Source: Rapana venosa (Eukaryota; Mollusca; Gastropoda; Neogastropoda; Muricidae). Taken from it: a stretch of DNA of 64,000 bases. The stretch covers positions 5,867,079 to 5,931,078 of the forward strand of contig CM054159.1 in assembly GCA_028751875.1 (NCBI GenBank), read 5' to 3'. The notes under the pieces are model-generated. The model saw only the letters and a list, made by a program, of their open reading frames with translations. It had not been told where the DNA came from and ran no database searches. This document shows, piece by piece, positions 20,621 to 32,835 of the stretch; positions within the stretch are counted from its first letter, which is position 1; each line of letters opens with the position of its first letter. The translations under genes were made by a program, and so were the position numbers.

Positions 20621-20984
20621 ACTTAAAACCCTCAAACCCTTACAAAAAAAAAAAAAATTTTAACACTAACACACACTCTCCCCTTAAAGGAAAGGAAAAA
20701 AATCCTCTGAAGTCGGGGAGTAGCTGCCTGTTTTGGGGGGTTACTTTAAAAAAGTCAACACGCAATTCCTTATCCAGTGTGTCTTACGGGAAAACATGAA
20801 CCAGGGGGGAAAGAGACAAGTGCATGTTCTGGGGACCCCCGGGGGGTTTTTTTGGGATTTGCAAAAAAATTTTGCGCCTGTGTTATAATTTTGTGCGCAC
20901 CCCGTCTACGATTTTTTAAGGAACACCTCGCAAGCTTACAAACATACACACGACTCCCTCTACACACCCCACCGTCCTAACCCA

Positions 20985-21235
20985 CGTGCGTGCGCGTACA
21001 CACACACAGACAGGGCCACGACACCAGACACACGACCACAAAAAAAAACACAACACTACACAACAACACACACACACACACAACACCACACACACACACA
21101 ACACACAACACACCACACCACACACACACACCACAAAAAAAACAACACAACCAAAACAATACATAACACCCAAAACACAACAATAACACACAGCACACAA
21201 ACGCACGCGCGCGCGCACACAACAAACACACACCT
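20985..21235. repeat. CA/CAA microsatellite with CGCG ends
   Basis: ACACAC and ACAACAC repeats with GTGCGTGCGCG at the left and CGCGCGCGC at the right. The region 20620-20985 holds no recognisable feature. Confidence 0.85.
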
Positions 21236-21354
21236 CTTCCTATCCAAACCGTGTTGATTTTCAATGTTTTCTTTTTATTTTTTAAAGTGATATTGATTCA
21301 ATGTTATGGTTATAGTTTTACAGTAACCCTTCATTTCTTACTTTCCCATAGTTT

Positions 21355-21455
21355 TTATACTCTCCCCTCTCTCCTCTCTCTCTCTCTTTCTCTCTCCCCC
21401 CTCTCTCCCCCCCCCTCTCTTCTCCCTCTTCTCTCTCTTCTCTCTCTCTCCAACG
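21355..21455. repeat. CT microsatellite
   Basis: Imperfect (CT)n with C runs. Confidence 0.9.
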
Positions 21456-21559
21456 ATGGACGGGGAAACTTAAGGGGGGTCTGTTATAACTGCGCAAATT
21501 TTTTTCATTTTAGTTCAAAAATTTGTTACTGGCCTTTTTCCCCAATGTAATAACAAATT

Positions 21560-22140
21560 TTAAACCCCGTGAGACAAAATCGTATCGATTTGGAAAAATC
21601 GCGGGGGAACGGGGACGTTGGGTTCGTCTTTCGAAAACCAGCTGACAAGTCGTGTCAACAGAAAGGCGGACCCCTGCTGAACCTAAACCCGGTTTATACT
21701 ACGCAAAAAAAACCCCCATGCAAATCCGTCGCGTGTCCAAAAAAGAGACAACACCCAAAAAAGGAAGGAAGTCGCCAATTGAAAGACATTTCTTGGAAAG
21801 CCGGGCTTTTGTAACATTTACTCCCTGCTCAGTGGAAACAGAAAAAAACAAACCATGTGTGCACAAACTTTTGTCAGCAGTGAATTGAAGCTTCGGCCCC
21901 ACCAAACACTTGATTACGGTGATCCCCAACAACGCAAATCGGGTTTTTCGAGGGTCTGTGTGCAGGGAAAGCGACATTTTTCGCACTGGAGCTCTAACTG
22001 GTATTGGAAACAGAGTTCTACTCAACTGACAAAAGTGGACTTTGATTAAGGGACGCAAAGAAACACCGGTTTTTGAAAGGTGGTGGTCAACTCAACAACA
22101 AAAAATTGGATTTGAACAGATGACATACCCTGGAATATCT
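21560..22140. other. mixed-complexity stretch, possible eroded coding DNA
   Basis: The sequence is neither repetitive nor strongly AT-rich and both strands have open frames of 70-120 codons. I recognise no domain. Inflated A and C runs suggest miscalls. It precedes a more protein-like segment at 22140-22412. Confidence 0.3.
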
Positions 22141-22412
22141 TGAATGGGATCCTGGCAAGGAACAAGGGGTGTTCTGGGACACAAGCAAGAGAGAAAAAAA
22201 ATGTTTCCCCAAAAACGGTTTTTGCTTTTTCCAAAACTTTCCCAAAGGGAAACATGTATAACACACAACACCCGCAGTGGTGGCGAGTGCTGACAGATTA
22301 CATCACTTTGGGGGCCGACCGGGCTTACATGGGGTACTTTGCTGCTGAACTGGAAAAGAAAGGTGTTTTAAAATTTAGACACTTGAGGCAAGACAATAAG
22401 TATGAATCTTGA
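22140..22412 (+). CDS. possible terminal coding exon, unknown product
   Basis: A 90-codon frame whose last ~45 residues look like real protein: it includes HPQWWRVLTDYITLGADRAY and ends GVLKFRHLRQDNKYES before TGA. The composition is balanced, with Trp, Tyr, Asp and Arg evenly spread, unlike the low-complexity frames nearby. CCCGCAG directly before the WWRVL segment (about 22272-22278) could be a splice acceptor, in which case only the part from about 22279 is exonic. I cannot assign a family. It may equally be an eroded retroelement piece. Confidence 0.3.
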   Translation: MNGILARNKGCSGTQAREKKNVSPKTVFAFSKTFPKGNMYNTQHPQWWRVLTDYITLGADRAYMGYFAAELEKKGVLKFRHLRQDNKYES

Positions 22413-22519
22413 TGACATACCAAATATCCATGGTTTCCTTCATTGTAAACGCGTCGCTTGGGTATGGGTTTTTAACCCCCCTGCAGCCTATAAAAGGCTT
22501 GATTGCTAAATACAATAAA

Positions 22520-22885
22520 ATTGGTCAATTGTGTGTGTGTCTCTCTCTCTCTCTCTCGTCTAATTTCACTTTTTGTGAATAGACATAAAAACGAAGACAC
22601 ACACACAATAAAAACACAACACAACACACACACACACACACACAAAACACCCCACACACACACACACACACAAACACAACTACCGCCACCACACCAACAC
22701 AACACAACAACACAACACAACAACACACACACACAAACACAACTACCACCACCACACCACACCACACTACACCACAACACACACACACATACACCACCAC
22801 CACCACCACCACTACCACCACCAACACCACACACCCCCAAACCACCACACCACACCACAAAACAACACAACTCATCACACATACC
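22520..22885. repeat. CT, CA, CAACA and CACCAC microsatellites
   Basis: Successive short-period repeats. 22985-23160 is C-rich and 23176-23290 is G-rich low complexity; neither has a gene. Confidence 0.9.
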
Positions 22886-23399
22886 TTAATATCAACTTCA
22901 GATTTGACGGGCACCTCCCTTTCCTGACATCATAAAAAGGAGGTAATTCTCACTTTCAATGAGCCCCCCCAAAACACAAGGACTCGATATATAGCCCATT
23001 TAATTCCCCCCCCCACTCGACCTCCCCCCCTTCCCCCCTACCCCCTATCCTCTACCCCATACCCCCTTACCCTAGCCCCTGACCCACCCCCCCCCCCTCC
23101 CCCTCCCCCCTCCAATGGTGACTACCACTACCTACCACCCCCATCTCACTCCATCCACCACCTTTTCTAAAGAAGGAGGGGGTGGGGGGGGGGAGGTTTT
23201 GTTATAAGGGGGTACGTGGGGTGGAGGGAGGAGGGTTGGGGAGGAGGGGGTGGGGGAGGAGGGGAGGGGGTGGGAGGGGGTCAAGGGTGTGTATTGGGGA
23301 AAGATGGGGTATATAGAATGTCAGCCTACAATCAAGGGTCAGTTCTGCCTGTTCAACACAATTACTTTTCTTCTCTTTCCTATCCAACCCTTTTCTACA

Positions 23400-23690
23400 T
23401 CATGTTTTTGTCTTTTTTGTTGTTGTTTGGGTTTGTTTTGTTGGGGGGGGGTTGTTTTGTTGTTGTTGGTGGTGGGTTTTTTTGTTTGTTTTGTTGTGGG
23501 GGTTTTTTTTGGGGGGGAGTTGAGGGTGGTTGTGTGTGTGTGTGTGTATCTATCTGTTCTGTGTCTCTGTCTTTTCTGCCTCTCTCTGTTCTCTCTCTCT
23601 GTCGGCTGTCCTCTCTTTCTCACACACACACACACACACACACACAAAACACACAAAACACACACACATACATACACACTCACACACACA
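23400..23690. repeat. TTG/TG, CT and CA microsatellites
   Basis: TTGTTG and GGTGG words to 23520, TG at 23530-23548, CTCT at 23575-23620 and CA from 23622 to 23690. Confidence 0.85.
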
Positions 23691-24187
23691 TTCCCATATG
23701 AACGAACGAACATACATAAAAAACAACTTCCATTACTAGTTATAATCTATTGTAATAAACTTGCATTTGAAATTCTTGAAAAACCAAACACTCCAAAAGT
23801 ATAAGAAAAAAAAAAAGAAAATAGCATGTGTTTGTTCTCCATCATCACAATGTAAACATATTCTTTTTTTGTGCCCCGAATTAATTTTAAATTTTCACAT
23901 ATTTTCATGAAACTCTGGAATCGAAATTTGGGCAAACGAGCATTTAGCGTGGATGAAATTGTAGGACTACAGCTGACTGAAATAGTAAAGAGTTTCCTTT
24001 AGTTATTTATCTAAATTTTGCTCAATTGTATCATCTTGTATTCCATCATGTTATCATTTTGGGGTTTTATTAATGTGTTTAAAAGATTATATCATTGTCT
24101 TATGTTAATGCTTTATTGTAATTGCCCGCCTCCTACAGTCTCCATTGCTTTTTAGTTCATTTTACTTGATTCATTGCCAACATCATT
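23691..24187. other. AT-rich sequence, no gene seen
   Basis: Clean-looking AT-rich DNA with no ORF or repeat I recognise. Confidence 0.6.
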
Positions 24188-24310
24188 GAGATCAGTGGTC
24201 TGGGAGGAGGGCTTACAGAGATCGTAGACCCGCAGAAACAAGAGAGATGGCGAACCCTGGTGGCTTTGCGTGGAGCTCCTACCGACGACAGCAGCGATGG
24301 AGACCGTTGA
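24188..24310 (+). pseudogene. LINE 3' fragment: C-terminus of a non-LTR retrotransposon ORF
   Basis: A 40-codon plus-strand frame reads KQERWRTLVALRGAPTDD near its end and stops at TGA (24308-24310). W-R-T-L-V followed by a short Asp/Ser-rich tail is the usual ending of RTE- and CR1-type endonuclease/RT proteins, where it follows a D-R-x-x-W motif. The rest of the element is absent, so it is a severely 5'-truncated insertion. Confidence 0.45.
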
Positions 24311-25125
24311 GCTGGGTTTAGTTTTATCGCTTGATATGAAAAGACTTGAACATTCCAAAAAAATAATAAAAACCACAACAAATGCACGCAGTCACATAAA
24401 TAGATATCTTGTTTTTCTATTCTGTACATGATCTCCCTAGCTCTTTGTCATCTAAGACTCAAGTGTTCAGTATGCAGATGATATTGCTATTTGGATATAC
24501 GTCAGTAGGAAAAACACAAAAAAGAGAGTGATCAATTATGTTGAAAAATATATCAGGAAGAATTAGATAAATTCTGTAGTTATATGAAAGAAAATAGATT
24601 AGAATTGTCAGCGAAAAAACGTGTCTTGTGCTTTTTAATAACGGTGACAACCCCTTTTAAAAATTACCAATCCTGAAATTAGAAGGAAAGGTGCTTCAAT
24701 ACAAACAAGATGTCAAATTCTTATGTGTATTTTTAACTAGAAAGTTGAACTGGAAGATGCATATCAACCAAATGATAACTGAAGCTAGGAAAGACTTAAT
24801 TTTCTTAAGATAATAAGTTCTCATGGCATGGAGTCAAGACACTACGACTCTGATACATCTGGCTCTGTCTTTGGTACGTTCAAAAATTAATATACGGACA
24901 AGAAGTTTATTTTTCTGCTGCAGTTTAAATCTACTTTAAAAAAATTACAAAGTCTAGACAGTAAAGCAGTAAAGGTAGCTCTTGGTGTTCCGGCTCATGC
25001 AAATACAGCTAATACTTATAAAAGAAGCTCACTTACTATCTCTTTCTAAATCAGCGAAAACTGGCAGTATCAAAATACGTGGTTCGTAGTATCTCTATTC
25101 CAAATTCAGTAAAGAGGAAATATTT

Positions 25126-25554
25126 ATGAATCGGGACACTGGTTTCCTAAAAGACCCACGCAATATTTCATTTCTGCAGCCAATTAAAAATTATACAGAC
25201 ACATTTATGAAAGAAAATGACATCAATATATCAACAATTCCAATTTTACAGGTTGTTCCTCAGTTTCCTCCTTGGGAACATATTTCAGCTAAATTTGACA
25301 TCGACTACACGGAAATAAAGAAAAATGAAGATCAAAATCTTCTCACCGTTGATGTAAAAAGTCACTTAGAAAGTAATTATTCTAATCACTTAAAAGTGTA
25401 TACTGACGGATCTGTATTAGAAACAGGCAAAAGTGGTGCTGCATATGTGATTCCGACTTTAAAAGTTCAAAAATCTTTTCATTTAGGACAACATTTTTCT
25501 ATTTTTACTTCTGAATTATTTGCAGTTCTTATGGCTTTGATTTTTTTTGTCTGA
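25126..25554 (+). pseudogene. RNase H N-terminal half of the I-like LINE
   Basis: A 142-codon open frame containing the linker before RNase H and its first two motifs (DGS and TSE). The frame ends prematurely at TGA in the region expected to continue to the D-S-K motif; that motif reads CVDSKAV in another frame at about 25585, so a frameshift is the cause. Confidence 0.7.
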
Positions 25555-25713
25555 TACTGCTGTTGATGTTTGCCAAATTCTGTTTTGCGTTGACTCAAAG
25601 GCAGTGTAAATGGCATTAAAGTCATGGCATAGTAAAATAAGGAATGATATTGTATTTGAGATTAAATTCCTGATACATTCTATTGCAAGCAGAGGCATCA
25701 GCATAACTTTTGC

Positions 25714-25932
25714 TTGATCCTCTCTCATTGTGGAATTTATTCGAATGAGCTGGTTGATTCTTTGGCAAAACAAGGTGCCTCTGAACACAGTACTGAAGTG
25801 TTTGCTTCTAATCTTGCATTGTCATCTTATGAAATTCATTCTAAGTTAATGAAATGCATACATTCAAAGATTATAGAAAAAACATTATCAGCAGTTTCCT
25901 TGCCCACGGAAATTAGAAATTCTAATACATAA
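25714..25932 (+). pseudogene. RNase H C-terminal motif and following segment of the I-like LINE
   Basis: Open frame with LSHCGIYSNELVDSLAKQG, the last catalytic motif (His and Asp) of LINE RNase H, followed by a Ser/Lys-rich stretch. The frame stops at 25930-25932 and the zinc-knuckle segment continues in another frame. Confidence 0.7.
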
Positions 25933-26174
25933 ACTGAGATTAAATGCATGGAATACTAAATATTGAAAAAATGTAACATGTTGTTGTTCTATTCCACTTT
26001 CAGTCCACCATTTGTTGTTTGATTGCCCAATTCTTCTTGACATGTATAAAAGGAGAAGTTTAGATATTCATAAGAAATATGCCACTAGTCAAGAAGTTTT
26101 ATATGACTCTCAGCAATTCATAATGTCAGTTGCTGAAGTCATATATTCTTCACCTGTAAGACCTTTACTGTAAT

Positions 26175-26296
<122 letters not shown>

Positions 26297-26431
26297 GTGC
26301 GTGTAGGGGAGAGAAAGAGAGAGAGATGTGGTGTGTAATAATAGGTACTTTGGTATGAATGCGGGTGTGTCTAAAACACCATGTAGTGAATAGACATTAA
26401 ACAAAACAAAACAAAATAAATAGATCATAAA

Positions 26432-26846
26432 AGGTAAAGGTGTTCCCATAACCTATGCAGTCGTTAGGAAGCGAGGTGTCAGAGACCTCAGCGTTTCTCC
26501 AGGGACCAGCATATTGAGGGATACGTAGATACATACACAGATACACAGAAACGAAGATACACACAGATATTATACAGATAAGGTCATAGGGGAGCGAGGC
26601 GTCAGAGATCTCACTTCTTTAGGGCCCAGCATAGTGAGGGCGCCGCCCATCTCCTCTCCCGCGCTGCTTTACCTTCCCTGACCCTAAAGAGGCAGGTACC
26701 CATTTACAGCTGGGTGAACTTGGGGACTGTACTGAAGCCAAGGCGCGCAAACGGTCATTCATCCAAGTGGTAACCACGCTCGACGCTGCTTAACCTTGGC
26801 TGGGGGGAAAGCGAGTGCTCTGACCACTGAGCTACCCCTGTCCCCA
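26432..26846 (-). mobile_element. SINE family A (tRNA/5S-like head), copy 4, with internal duplication
   Basis: The cleanest copy. Minus-strand head: AGCTCAGTGG (26821-26833), then GGTTAAGCAGCGTCGAGCG and CACTTGGATG (about 26760-26799), the 5S-like boxes. The part near the 3' end (the GGAGCGAGGCGTCAGAGA block with CCAGCATA.TGAGGG) occurs twice, at about 26460-26520 and 26582-26640, separated by 60 bases rich in GATACACA words. So the copy is about 110 bases longer than the others. Confidence 0.8.
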
Positions 26847-26934
26847 CCAGTAACCATAGCTAAACGTCTGTAGACCAGAGTTGGACACTTAAAGCCATGA
26901 TAATTACTATGGGAGGCCATCTGCATCAATAGTT

Positions 26935-26938
26935 AACT

Positions 26939-26973
<35 letters not shown>

Positions 26974-26998
26974 CTCTCCTCTCTTCTCTCCTCTCTCT
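26935..26998. repeat. CT microsatellite at the edge of the artefact block
   Basis: Perfect then imperfect (CT)n; normal sequence on its left and pure homopolymer runs on its right. Confidence 0.9.
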
Positions 26999-26999
26999 T

Positions 27000-27129
27000 C
27001 GGGGGTTTTTTTTTTTAAAAAAAAAAAAAAAGGGTTTTTTTTTTTTTTTTTTTAAAAAATTTTTTTTTTTTGGGGGGAAAAACCCCCCAAAAAAAGGGTT
27101 TTTTTTTTTTTTTTTTTTTGGGTTTTAAA

Positions 27130-27172
<43 letters not shown>

Positions 27173-29627
27173 GGGGGGGGGGGGGGGCCCCGGGGGGAAA
27201 AAAAAATTTTTTAAAAAAAACCCCCAAAAAACCCCTTTTTTTTAAAAAAAGGGGGGAAAAAGGGAAAAAAAAAAAAAAAAAAAAAAAAGGGAAAAGGGGG
27301 GGAAAAAAAAAAAAGGGGAAAAAAGGAGGGGGGAAAAAAAAAAAAAGGGGGGGGGGAAAAAAGGGGGGAAAAGGAAAAAAAAAAGGGAAAAAAAGAGAAA
27401 AAATTTTAAAAAAAGGGGGGGGGGGAAAGGGGGGGAAAATTTTTGGGGGGAAAGGGGGGGGGGGTTTTTTCCCCGGGGGAAAATTTAAAAAAAAAAAGGG
27501 GGGGGGAAATTTGGGGGGAAAGGGGGGGAAAGGGGCCGGGGGGAAAAAGGTAAAAAAAAACCCCCCAAAAAAAAAGGGGGGGGGGGGGGGGGGAAAAAAA
27601 AGGGGGGAAAAAAAAAGGGGGAAAAATTTGGGGGGGAAAAAAAAGGGGGGGAAAAAAAAAGGGGGGGGAAAAAAAAAAATTTTTTTTTTTTTTTTTTCCC
27701 CCCCCCCCCCGGGAAAAAGGGGAAAAAAAAAAGGGGAAAAGGGGGGGGGGGGAAAAAAAAAAAAAAAAAAAAGGGGGGGGAAAAGGGGGAAAAAAAGGGG
27801 GGGAGAGGAAAAGGGAGGGAAAAAAAAAAAAAAAGGGGGGGGGAAAAAAAAAAAGGGGGGGAAAAAGGGGGGGGAAAAAAGAAAAAAAAAAAAAGGAAAG
27901 AGGGGAAAGGGGGGGGGGGAAAAAGGGGGGGGGGGAAAAAAGGGGGGGGGGAAAAAAAAAAAGGGGGAAGAAAAAAAGGGGGGGGGGAAAAAAGGGGGGA
28001 AAAAAAAAAAAAAAAAAAATTTTGGGGGGAAAAAAAAAAAAAAGGGGGGGGGGGGGGTTTTTTTTGGGGGGGGGGGGGGGGGAAAAAAAAAGGGGGTTTT
28101 TGGGGGGGGGGGGGGGGGGGGGGGGGGTTTTTGGGGGGAAGGGGGGGGGGGAAAAAGGGGGGGGGGGGGAAAAAAAAAAAAAAGGGGGGGAAAAAAAAAA
28201 AAAAATTTGAGGGGGGGGAAAAGGGGGGAGGGGAAAAAGGAAAAAAAGGGGGGAAAAAAGGAGGGAGGGGGAAAGGGGGGAGGGAAAAAAGGAAAAGAAA
28301 AAGGGAAAAAGATTGGGAGGGGGGGAAAAAATTTTTGGGGGGAAAAGGGGGGGGGGGAAAAAAAAAAGGGGGGGGGGGCGGGGGGGAAAAAAAAGGAGGG
28401 GGGGGGGGAAAATTTTTTTTTTTTTTGGGGGGGGTTTTTTTTTTTTTTTTTTTTTTTTGGGGGGGTTTTTTTTAAAATTGGAAAAAACCCGGGGAAACAA
28501 AAAAATTTTAAAACCCCCGAAGGGGAAAACCCCCCCCCCCCCCGGGCCCCAAAAAAAAGGGAAAAAAGGGGGGCCCCCCCCAAAAAAAAAAAGGGGGGCC
28601 CCCCCCCTTCCCCCCCCCTTTTTTGGGGTTTACCCCCCCCCCCCCCCCCCTTTTTTTCCCCCCCCCCCCCCGGGGGGGCCCCCCCCGGGGCCCCCCCCTT
28701 GGGAAACCCTTTTTTTTCCCCCCCGGGGGTTTTTTTTTAAAAACCCAAACAAATTTTGGGGGGAAAAAAAAAATTTTGGGGAAAAAAGGGGGGGAAAAAA
28801 TTAAATGGGGGGGGGTTTTTTCCCCCCCCCTTTTTTTTCCCCCCCTTTGGGGGGGGCCCCCAAAAAAAGGGGGGGGGGTTTTCCCCCCCCCCGGGCCCCC
28901 CCGGGGGAAAAAACCCTTTTTTTTTCCCCGGGGGGGAAGGGAAAAAAACCCCTTTTTTTCCCCGGAAAACTTTAAAAAAGGGGCCGGGCGGGGGAAATTT
29001 TAAGGGGAAAAAAATTTTTTAAAAAATTTAAAAAACCCCCCCCCCCCCCCCCCCCCCCCGGGGAAAAAAAAAAAGGGGGAAAATTTTTTTTTGGGGGGGA
29101 AAAGGGGGGTTTTAAAAGGGGGGGGGTTTTTTTGGGTTTTTTTGGGGGAAAGGGGGGGAAAAAAAAAAAAAAAGGGAAAAGGGGGGGGGAAAAAAAAAAA
29201 AAAGGGGGGGGGGGGGAAAAAAGGGGGAAAAAAAGGGGGGAAAAAATTTCCCAAAAGGAAAAAAGGAAAGGGGAAAAAGGGGGGGGGGGAAAAAAAATGG
29301 GCTCGGGGGGAAAAAAAAAGGGGGGGGGGGGGGGAAAAAGGGGGAAAAAAAAAAAAAGGGGGGGGAAAAAGGGGGGGGGAAAAAGGGGGGGAAAAAAAAA
29401 GGGGAAAGGAAAAAGAAAGAAAAAAAAAAAAAAATTTTTTAAAAAAAAAAAAAAAATTTGGGAAAAAAAAAAAAGGGGGAAAAGTAAAAAAAAAACCCGG
29501 GGGGGGGAAAAAAAGGGGGAAAAAAAAAGGGGGGGGAAGGAAAAAGGGGGGGGGGAAAAGGAAGGAGAAAAAAAAAAAAAAGGGGGAAAAGGGGAAAAAA
29601 AAAAAAACCCCAAAAAAAAAAAAAAAA

Positions 29628-29664
<37 letters not shown>

Positions 29665-31042
29665 GAAAAAAGGGGGGGTTTTTAAAAAAAGGGAAAAAAA
29701 AAAAGGGGGGAAAAAAAGGGGGGAAAGGGCCGGGGCCCCCAAAAAAACCCCCCAAAACCCCCCCCCCCTTTTTTTTTAAAAAAGGGGGGGGGCCCCCCAA
29801 AAAAAAAGGGAAAAATTTTTTTTTTTTCCCCCCCCAAAAAATTTTGGGGGATTTTTTCCCCCAAAAAGGGGGGGAAAAACCCCCCCCGGGGGGGAAAAGG
29901 GGGGGGGTTTTGGGGGGGTTTTGAGGGAAGGGAAAAAACCCCCCCCCCCCAAAAAAAAAAGGGGGGGGGGAAAACGGGGGGGGGGGGGGAAAAAAAAAAA
30001 AAGGGGGAGGGCTTTTTAAAAAAAAAAAAAAAAGGGGGGTTTTTTCCCCCCCCCCCCCAAAAAAAAAAAAAAGGGGGGGGAAAAAGGGGAAACAAACAAA
30101 AAAAAAAAAAAAGGGGGGGAAAAAGGGGGGGGGAAAAAGGGGAAAAAAATTAAAAAGAAGGGGGGGGGGGGGGGGGGGGGGAAAAAAAAGGGGGAAAAAA
30201 AAAAAAAAAGGGGGAAAAAAAATTTTTTTTTTCCCCCAAAAAACCAAAAAAAAGGGGAAAAAAAGGAAAAAGGGAAAAAAAAAGGGGGGGGAAAAAAAGG
30301 GGGGAAAAAAAAGGGGGAAAAAAAAAAAAGGGGAAAGGGGGGGAAAAAAAAAAAAAAAAGGGGGGGGGGGGGGGCCCAAAAAAAAAACCCCCAAAAAAAA
30401 GGGGGGGGGGGGTTTTTTTTTGGGGGGGGGGGGGGAGGGAAAAGGGAAAGGGGGGGGGGGAAAAAAGGGGGGGGAAAAAAGGGGGGGGGCCCGGGGGGAA
30501 ACAAAAAAAACAAAAACCAAAAAAAAAGGAAAAAAAAAACCAAAAAAACCCCCCCAAAAAACCCAAACCCAAAAAAAAAAAAGGGGGAAAGGGGGGGGGG
30601 GAAAAAAAAAAAGGGGGGGGGGGGGGGAAAAAAAAAAAAGGGGGGGGGGAAGGGGGGGGGGCCCGGGGGGGGGAAAAAAAAAAGGGGGGGAAAAAGGAGG
30701 GAAGGGGAAAAAAAGGGGGGGGGAAAAAAAAAAAAAAAAGGGGGGGGGGAAAGGGAAGGGGGGGGGAAAACCCGGGGGGGGGAAAAAAACCCGGGGGGGA
30801 AAAAAAAAAAAAGGGGGGGGGGGAAAAAAAACCTTAACGGGCAAAGAACGGGGTTTAAAAACAAAAAAAAAAAAAACCCCCCAAAAAAAAAACCCCCAAA
30901 AAAAACCCCCAAAAAAGGAAAAAAACAAAAAGGGGGGAAACCAAGGGGGGAAAAAAAAAAAAAAAATTAAAAAAAAAAAAAAAAGGGGGGGGAAAAAAAA
31001 AAACCCCCCCCCCAAAAAAAAAAAAAACCCCCCCCCCCCCCC

Positions 31043-31083
<41 letters not shown>

Positions 31084-32439
31084 GGCCCAAAAAAAAAAAA
31101 AAAGGGGCCCCCCAAAAAAAAAAAAAAAAAGGGGGGGGAAAAAAAACCCCCCAAAAAAAAAGGGGGGGGAAAAGGGGGCCCGAAAAGGCCCCCCCCAAAA
31201 AAAAGGGGGGGGGAAAAAAAAAAGGGAAAAAAAAGGGGGGGGAAAAAATTTGGGGGGGGGGTTTTGGGGGGGGGGGGGGGGAAAAAAAAAAAAAAGGGGG
31301 GAGGGGGGGAAAAAGGGGGGGAAAAAAAAAAAAAAAATTTTTTTTTTTTGGGGGGGGGGGGAAAAAAAAAAAAAGGGGGGGGGGGAAAAAAGAAAAATAA
31401 AAAAAGGGGGAAAAAAAAAAAAAAAAAGGGGGGGGGGGGAAAAGGGAAAAGGGCGGGGGAAAAGGAAAAAAGGGAAAAAAACCCCCCCCCCCGGGGGCCG
31501 GGAAAAAAAAACCCCCTTTTGGGGGAAACCCCCCCCCGGGAAAAAAAAAAGGGCAACCCCCCCTTTTTTTTTGGGGGGGGGGTTTTTTGGGGCCCTTGGG
31601 AAACCCCCCCCCCCCTTTTTTTTTCCCCCCGGGGGTTTTTTCCCCCCCTTTTGGGAAAAACCCCCCTTTAAAAAAAAAAGGGGTTTTAAAAAACCCCCCC
31701 CCCCCCTTAAAAAAAAAAGGGGGGCCCCCCCCCAAATTTGGGGGTTTTCCCCCCCTTTTTTTTCCCCCCCCCCGGGGGGCCCGGGGGGGGGGGGGGGGGG
31801 GGGGGGGGCCCCTTTTTTAAAAAACCCCCCAAACCCCGGTACCTTTCCCACCCCCCCCTTTTTAAGGGGGGGGGGGGGGGGTGGGGGGGGGGGGGTTTTT
31901 TTTTTGGGGGGGGGTTTTTTTTTTTTTTTTTCCCCCCCCCCCTTTTAAAACCCTCCCCGGTTCCCCCCCTTTTTTCCCACCCTCTCCCCTTTTTTTTCCC
32001 CCCCCCCCCTTTTAAAAGGGGGGGGTTTTTTTTAAATTTTCCCAATTTCCCCCCCAAAAAAAGGGGGGGCCCCCCTTTTTTCCCCCCCCCCCCGGGGGGG
32101 GCCCCCCCCCCTTTTTCCCCCCCAACCCCCCCCCAAAAAAAAAACCCCCCTTTTTTTTTTCCCCATTTTTTTTTTTTTCCCAAAATTTTTTTTTTTCCCC
32201 CCCCCCCCCCTTTTTAACCCCCCCTTTTCCCCCCCCCCCCTTTTTTGGGGGGGGCCCCCTTTTTTCCCCCCCCCCCCCAAAAAACCCCCCGCCGGGCCCC
32301 CCCCCCGGGTTTTGGTTTCCCCTTTTTTTTTCCCCCCCCCCTTTTTTTTTCCCGTTTTCCCCCTTTTTTCCCCCCCCGGGTTTCCCTTTCCCCCTCCCCC
32401 CCCTTTCCCCCTTTTCCCCCTTCCTTTTCCCCTATTTTT

Positions 32440-32470
<31 letters not shown>

Positions 32471-32799
32471 GTTTTTTTGGGGGGGTTTTTTAAAAGGGGG
32501 GTTTTTTTTCCCCCCCCCCCCCCCCCCCCGGGGGGGGGGGGGTTTTTTTTGGGGGGGGGGGGGGGGTTTTTTTTCCCCCCCTTTTTTTTAAATTTTAAAT
32601 TTTTTAAAACCCCCCCCCCCCCCCCCCCCGGGGGGCCCCCCCGGTTTTTTGGGTTTTTTGGGGTTTTTCCCCCCCCCCCCCCCCTTTTTTTGGGGTTTTT
32701 GGGGGGGGGGGGCCCCCCCGGGGGCCCCCCCCAAAACCCCCCCCTTTAAAAAAAAAAAATTTTTTTTTAAAAGGGGGGCCCCCCCCCCCCCCCCCCCCC

Positions 32800-32835
<36 letters not shown>

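Larger units (their letters stand above)
24460..26173 (+). mobile_element. 5'-truncated I/Nimb-like LINE (RT end, RNase H, Zn-knuckle C-terminus)
   Basis: The element starts inside the reverse transcriptase at the catalytic motif VQYADDIAIW (24467-24496). Broken thumb/connection frames follow to about 25100. An intact frame from 25126 carries the first RNase H motif KVYTDGSVLE (about 25396) and TSELFAVLMAL. After a frame break the last RNase H motif SHCGIYSNELVDSLAKQG lies at about 25720-25773. The C-terminus reads RLRLNAW, then CCCSIPLSVHHLLFDCPIL, a CCHC-like knuckle typical of I-clade elements, and stops at 26171-26173. A (TA)n tract begins seven bases later. RNase H excludes RTE and most CR1 elements. 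Multiple stops make it inactive. Confidence 0.8.

Noticed and set aside
24152..24376. 74-codon minus-strand frame with balanced composition
   Set aside because: The plus strand of the same stretch gives a better explanation as a LINE C-terminus ending in WRTLV and a stop.
29000..31735. 911-codon minus-strand open frame
   Set aside because: Only Phe/Pro/Gly/Lys from homopolymer runs in the artefact block.
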